From contig OZ024823.1 of the NCBI GenBank assembly GCA_964016985.1, positions 64,934,514 to 64,998,513 of the forward strand: 64,000 bases of DNA, given 5' to 3'. Numbering within the stretch: the first letter of the stretch is position 1; every line of letters starts with the position of its first letter. The position numbers were made by a program, and so were the translations under genes. This DNA is from Anodontia alba (lineage: Eukaryota; Mollusca; Bivalvia; Lucinida; Lucinidae). This document shows, one piece after another, positions 59,218-64,000 of the stretch. The notes under the pieces are model-generated. The model ran no database searches. It was not told the origin of the DNA and saw only the letters and a list, made by a program, of their open reading frames with translations.

Positions 59218-59734
59218 TTTATTTTTGTTCTTTTTAAATTTTTCTGTTTTAAATTCTTCTGTTCTCATTTCAAATAAAACACAAAAATTCTGACAGTTCA
59301 GTAGTTAACAAAACATTCTATCTTAGGAAATTGCAAACTGATTAGAATACGTCTGTAGAATATTTTTTTTTTTTTTTTTGTAAAGCCCATTGATGTAACT
59401 TTATAAAACTCGCAGTTTAAAATGTAGAATTTTCAAATACCAAATACTAAACATATCAATTTCAAGCAGTCACTTACCTTACTTGCCAATGTATGTATGC
59501 AATGTTTGCATCAAACCTTTTACTACATTTGGTATGGTTGTGTTTTATTTGAACAGGCCACTTTCAAAAAAACAAAACAAAAAAAACTCTAAATAGACAT
59601 TAATATAACACCCTGTTTGTAAAATTTTCAATGTTTTGCACTTTTGTTTTTGTTTCAAGTAAGATTTATTATACGTTTTCATAAAACTCTTTGAAATAAT
59701 GTAAACGAAATACTGACTTTATCATATCATGTCC
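59218..59734. other. Unannotated AT-rich stretch with poly-T
   Basis: A T-run lies at about 59364-59380. No feature is recognised. Confidence 0.5.
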
Positions 59735-61725
59735 TTGGGGCAGGGGAATGAAAGTTTGCTAAAATGGTTGTGGTCCATTAACCAAGATGGCTGCCATGCC
59801 CATATATGGTAAAAACCTTTATAAAGCTTCTTCTCTAGAACAGAGGATGCCTTGGGGCTGAATCTTTGCACAAATCATCTTGGATGGGAGGTCTACCAAA
59901 GTTGCTAAAATGTTGGTCGTACATTGACTTTTACCTTTTTATGGCAAGGTCAAGTTTGCTTCTGTATGCATTTGTATGGCCCCATACATTTGTATGGAAA
60001 AACTGTTGATAATTTCAAATGACTTCTCCTTTGAAGTTATTCTGGGCCAATGTTGCTCAAATTTCCCGTGGAGCCTCCTTGGGGCAGGGGAATGAAAGAT
60101 TGATAAAATGATTGTGGTCCATTGACCAAGATGGCGGCCATGCCAATATATGGTAAAAACCTTTAAAAATCTTCTGCTCCAGAACCAAATAAGCCCTTTG
60201 GCCTAATCTTTGCATAAATCATCGGGGACAGGAGATCTATCAAAATTGCTAAAATGATGGTCCTACGTTGATGTTTGACTTTTTTACGACAAGGTCAAAT
60301 TTGCTTCCCCATGCATTATATGGGCTCTATATATTTACATAGGAAAAATGTTGAGAATTGATATTTTGGACATCTCCTCTATAATCCAGTTGAATCTAAA
60401 TTTGATGATGAGCATTAGGGCACCTAGTAGACACAAAATAGCTAAATGAGCCAATAGAGAATCCAAGATGGCCGCCACAGCCGCCATCTTGAAAATCAAT
60501 TTTCAACATCTCTTCCCAAACCTTTTGAGCCAAAACTTGCTCTGTAGCAGCAGGATGACCTCTGGATCGAAACCAGCTAAAATTGTGTTGATTGGAAATC
60601 AAAGATGACCACTGTGGTTCACTCAGTTGAACAAGATGGTCGCTAGAGCTAAAAATAGAAAATCTTCAAACGACATCTCGTTCTTGGCCAATGGCCTGAT
60701 TTCAAAATATTTGCACAGAAGTGTTCTTCCAATGGCCCTCTACCAAAATTGCTAAAATGGTTTCACTTTGCTGAACAAAATGGCAGCCAGAGCTAAAAAT
60801 AGAAAAAAACTTTAAAAAACCTGCAGCCAGTGTCCCAATTTCAAAGTTATTTCATAGAAGTGTTCCTGTTATGGCCCTTTACCAAAATTGCTAAAATGGT
60901 TCCTCTCGGCTGAAGATGGCCGCCAGAGCTAAAAATAAAAGGCCACCAGAGCTAAAAATAAAAAAAAACACCTTTAAATGACATCTCCTCTTTGGCCAGT
61001 GGCCTGATTTCAAAATGATTTCACAGAAATGTTCCTCTAATCCCCCTTTACCAAAATTGCCAAAATGGTTCTGCTCTACTGAACAAAATGGTCACCAGAG
61101 CTAAAAATAGAAAAACCTTTACATGACATCTCAGTGGCCAGTGGCTGGATTTCAAAATAATTTCAAATCAAATTCAATGTTCCTCTTATGCCCCTTTACC
61201 AAAATTCCTAAAATGGTTCTGCTCTGCTGAACAAAATGGTTGCCAGAGCTAAAAATAGAAGAAAAAAAAAAACCCTGTAAAGGACATCTCCAAGGCCAGT
61301 AGTCGATTTCAAAATAATTTCACAGATATGTTTCTCTTATGTCTTTTTACCAAAATTGCTAAAATGGTTCCACTAGGCTGAAGAAAATGGCCACCAAAGC
61401 TAAAAATTGACAAGAAGCAAGCTCTGCAGGGTCATCTTTCCCTGCTGATGCTTCACATTCTTTTCCTGCAGGCAAATCACATGGTCTTCTTTCCCTGCTG
61501 GTGCTTCACATGGTCTTTTTTCCCTGCTGGTATTTCAGCCATAACAACCAAATAAAATGGTCGCCTTTAATTGATATATCTCAAGCCACAACAAGCAAGA
61601 CATCACAAAAACTATTTTAAGCTATTGACTTGAAACTTGACAGGCTGATAGGGAATGATGAGTAAATGACCTGCTTAACTTACAGCATTTAACTCAGGTG
61701 AGTGTTGTGGCCAATGGGCCTCTTG
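59735..61725 (+). mobile_element. Mosaic HINE-like element: F5, F2 and F3 monomers, head missing
   Basis: It starts abruptly inside an F5 monomer (59735-60360), passes to F2-like units (about 60361-60610, CCAAGATGGCCGCCAC), then F3 units (about 60615-61420, CCAGAGCTAAAAATAG) and the F3-type TTTCCCTGCTGG repeats (61435-61530). A short H-like phrase (GGAATGATGAGTAAATGACC) comes just before the tail, CTCAGGTGAGTG, hairpin GGCC-AAT-GGGCC, CTCTTG^TT. A 5'-truncated chimera. Confidence 0.65.
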
Positions 61726-61825
61726 TTTTTTATCCCTTGGTTTTTTTTTGCCCCCTGCATTTGGGCTGTTTACATGTATAAAATCATAAAAACAGACCTA
61801 TTAAGATCAGAGTTGAAAGTTATTT

Positions 61826-62960
61826 TTAGCTCACCTGAGCTATAGGCTCAGGATGAGCTATCGTTAGCTCACCTGGAGCTTTGCTCCAGGTCAGCTTATG
61901 CCATGGCCTGTTGTCCGTTAAAAACCCTTCAAAAATCTTCTTCTCTCGAACCAGGAGGCAGATTGTCATGAAATTTGGTATGTAGTATTGGGGACTCGTA
62001 CCAATCATAGTTTGTTCAAATGATGACACTTGGATGACCTTGACCTATTTTAGGCCAAGGTCAAATTTGTTCGCATAGACTTCTGTATGGAAAAAAGACA
62101 AAATCTTGTATTTTTCAGAAACTATTGCAGCCTGTGGTCTGAAAATTGGTAGCTGCAGTGAGCTAAATGAGTAAATGAAAGTACATGAGTATTCAAGGTC
62201 CTTGACCTTTGCCCAAGGTCATTCAGATATGAAATTTAAAACTTGTTTTTCTTAGAAACTACTGGGCCATTTGTAACCAAATTTCATATGAAAACTTTTA
62301 GGAACAAGAAAATGAAAATTAATTAATATGAGTTTGGTCACATGACCAATATGGCCGCCATGCCCATATAAAGTTAAAACCCTTTAAAAATCTACTTCAC
62401 AGGAACCAGTGGGCTGAAACTTGGTATGTAGCATTGGGGACTCAAGCCAATCATAGTTTATTCAAATGATGACCCCTGGATAACCTTGACCTATTTTAAG
62501 CAAAGGTTAACTATGGCCGCATAGGCTTTTGTATGGCAAAAAGTCAAAACTGTGTATTTTATAGAAACTATTCCAGCCTGTGATCAGAAAATTTGTAGAT
62601 GCAGGTAGCTAAATAAGTAAATGAAACTACATGAGTATTCAAGGTCAAGGACATTCAGGTATGAAAATTAAAACTTGTTTTTCTCAGAAGCCACTGGGCC
62701 ATTTGTAACAAAATTTCAGAGGAAAGCTTTTAGGAACAAGGAAATGACAATTAATAAACAGGATATGACAAATATATGGTAAAATTATTTAAAAAAGCTT
62801 CTCCAGAACCAATAGACTGATTGCCTTGAAACTTGGTATGTAGCATTGGGGTTTCGGAGCCAATCATAGTTTATTCACATGATGACTGGCTTGACCTTGA
62901 CCCAATTTACATCAAGGTCAACTTTGGTCGTATATGCTTTTGCATGGGAGAAAGTGGACA
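61826..62960 (+). mobile_element. HINE-like element, family F6, with two heads in succession
   Basis: The first head TTAGCTCACCTGAGC-TATAG-GCTCAGGATGAGC is at 61826-61860. A second head, TTAGCTCACCTGGAGC-TTT-GCTCCAGGTCAGC, starts at 61864 and matches the K head at 19367. Three to four monomers of about 300 bp follow (TGAAACTTGGTATGTAGCAT, CCTTGACCTATTTTA, CAAATGATGACC). No 3' hairpin is found before unique sequence near 62960. Confidence 0.6.
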
Positions 62961-63684
62961 TTGTTGAATCCACGTGACCAAATGACTAGGTACACGGAGT
63001 TTGTAACTATCTTTAGCTCCACATAAGGTAGGATTTTTTAGAATATTCATACCAAATGGAATTTGTTCAAATAAAGCGCAGAGTATGCGAAAAATTAAGC
63101 TCTTTGGTGGTATAAGTGCTATTCTGCTATCTGGTCTAATTCTTGAAAACATTTGAAGACTGTTTTTGCTCTCATTCTGGGTTACCTGGATACTGTACAC
63201 GAATTTTGATGAAAATCGTTTCTAACACCTATCTGACAGGGTTTGGGTGATTTACTTGCTGGGAACATGTAAAAAGACATTTTCCGAAAAAGTGTCTGTT
63301 AATGTTTTGGTTTATAAATGCTCCAGTTTAATGTTTGCAGTCTTTTCATCAAATAACTATGTAGACGATATCGCATGCTACTGACCATGCTCACGAACAG
63401 AAAATGATACTGTGCACGAAATATATTGATTACACAGATATGATCAATCACGACAGTGTTTAAGAGCTTTACAACATCCTTTCAGAAAATTTTAGTTAAG
63501 TCAACTAAACTGAAGCAGAATACCATTTAGCATATATTGAAATAGTAAATTGTCATTTTCTATTCACTGTTCTTATAGTATAAATGAACGGAAAGCGACC
63601 CCGCTGTTTCTATCTAAAACAATTGCAAAATCACAAATTGCGACAACGAAAATGAGAGACGTAAACTGGAAACAAAAACACTTG
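62961..63684. other. Unannotated stretch
   Basis: No repeat monomers are recognised. The minus-strand frame at 62907-63200 overlaps F6 and has no recognisable domain. Confidence 0.45.
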
Positions 63685-63702
63685 AAAAATCTTTGCTTTT
63701 TC

Positions 63703-63940
63703 AACGGGCCCCCTTAGCCTAGTGGATAAGAGAGTTGACTCTTAATCCATTAGGTTTCTCACCGCTGTGGTTCGAGCCTGGCTCGGGTCATATGTGGGAA
63801 AGCCAAGTTCTGCTTACGGATGGTCAGGTGGTTTTTCTCCGGGTTCTCCGGTTTTCGCCCACCTTCGATGAACGATCGGCTCGATATAAGTGAAATATTC
63901 TTGAAAGGGCCGTAAAACCCAAATCAAAAAAAAAAAAAAA
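63703..63940 (+). mobile_element. tRNA-derived SINE, second family
   Basis: The tRNA-like head has A-box-like TTAGCCTAGTGGATAAG, an anticodon-loop-like GACTCTTAATCC resembling tRNA-Lys(CUU), and the B box GGTTCGAGCC. A body of about 140 bp and a poly-A tail of about 20 bases (63926-63945) follow. The flanking 18 bp duplication AAAAATCTTTGCTTTTTC is perfect at 63685-63702 and 63941-63958. The long perfect duplication suggests a fairly young insertion. Different family from the two SINEs at 22512 and 45767. Confidence 0.85.
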
Positions 63941-64000
63941 AAAAATCTTTGCTTTTTCGACCCACCAATACCTACGGTGATATACTTATTTGCCATCTTA

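Overview
This is eukaryotic nuclear DNA, very probably from a bivalve mollusc and perhaps a venerid-type clam. The grounds are one intron-bounded exon of a conserved proteasome gene, tRNA-derived SINEs with target-site duplications, DIRS, L1-like and mariner elements, and a mass of tandem-repeat interspersed elements of the kind described in clams and oysters (pearl / HINE / DTC84-like). The species assignment is inference. No prokaryotic gene, operon or CRISPR array is present.

Only two coding features look intact: a mariner transposase (42132-43226) and one internal exon of the proteasome alpha-6 subunit PSMA6 (47705-47883). The rest is mostly nested mobile DNA. The dominant class, named here by letter families F, G, H, I, J and K, shares one plan. 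It starts TT^A with a 5' hairpin, then has a GTCC-rich stretch, then a tandem array of roughly 145-320 bp monomers, and ends with a short 3' hairpin and CT(A/T)G^TT. I interpret these as non-autonomous Helitron/Helentron-like elements (HINEs).

Layout. 1-9276: a decayed L1/Tx1-like LINE on the minus strand cut into pieces by elements H1, H2 and G1, then low-complexity intergenic DNA. 9277-15116: element H3 carrying a nested F1a. 15117-29905: F1b, K (with a small TIR transposon inside), F4a (with a SINE), F2a, F1c and F3, separated by short older repeats. 29909-46795: one F2 element (F2b) expanded to about 17 kb by a 5.4 kb foldback element (itself holding G2), a 9.4 kb DIRS retrotransposon (itself holding J, the mariner and G3), and a SINE. 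46796-50869: PSMA6 exon and introns, the least repetitive part. 50870-64000: F4b, F5a, F4c, I, a mosaic F5/F3 element, F6 and a terminal SINE, with AT-rich unannotated DNA between.

The nesting gives a relative chronology. F2b predates the foldback and the DIRS; these predate G2, J, the mariner and G3. The LINE predates H1, H2 and G1. Because the interrupted LINE and DIRS reading frames resume across insertions, several empty target sites can be read directly.
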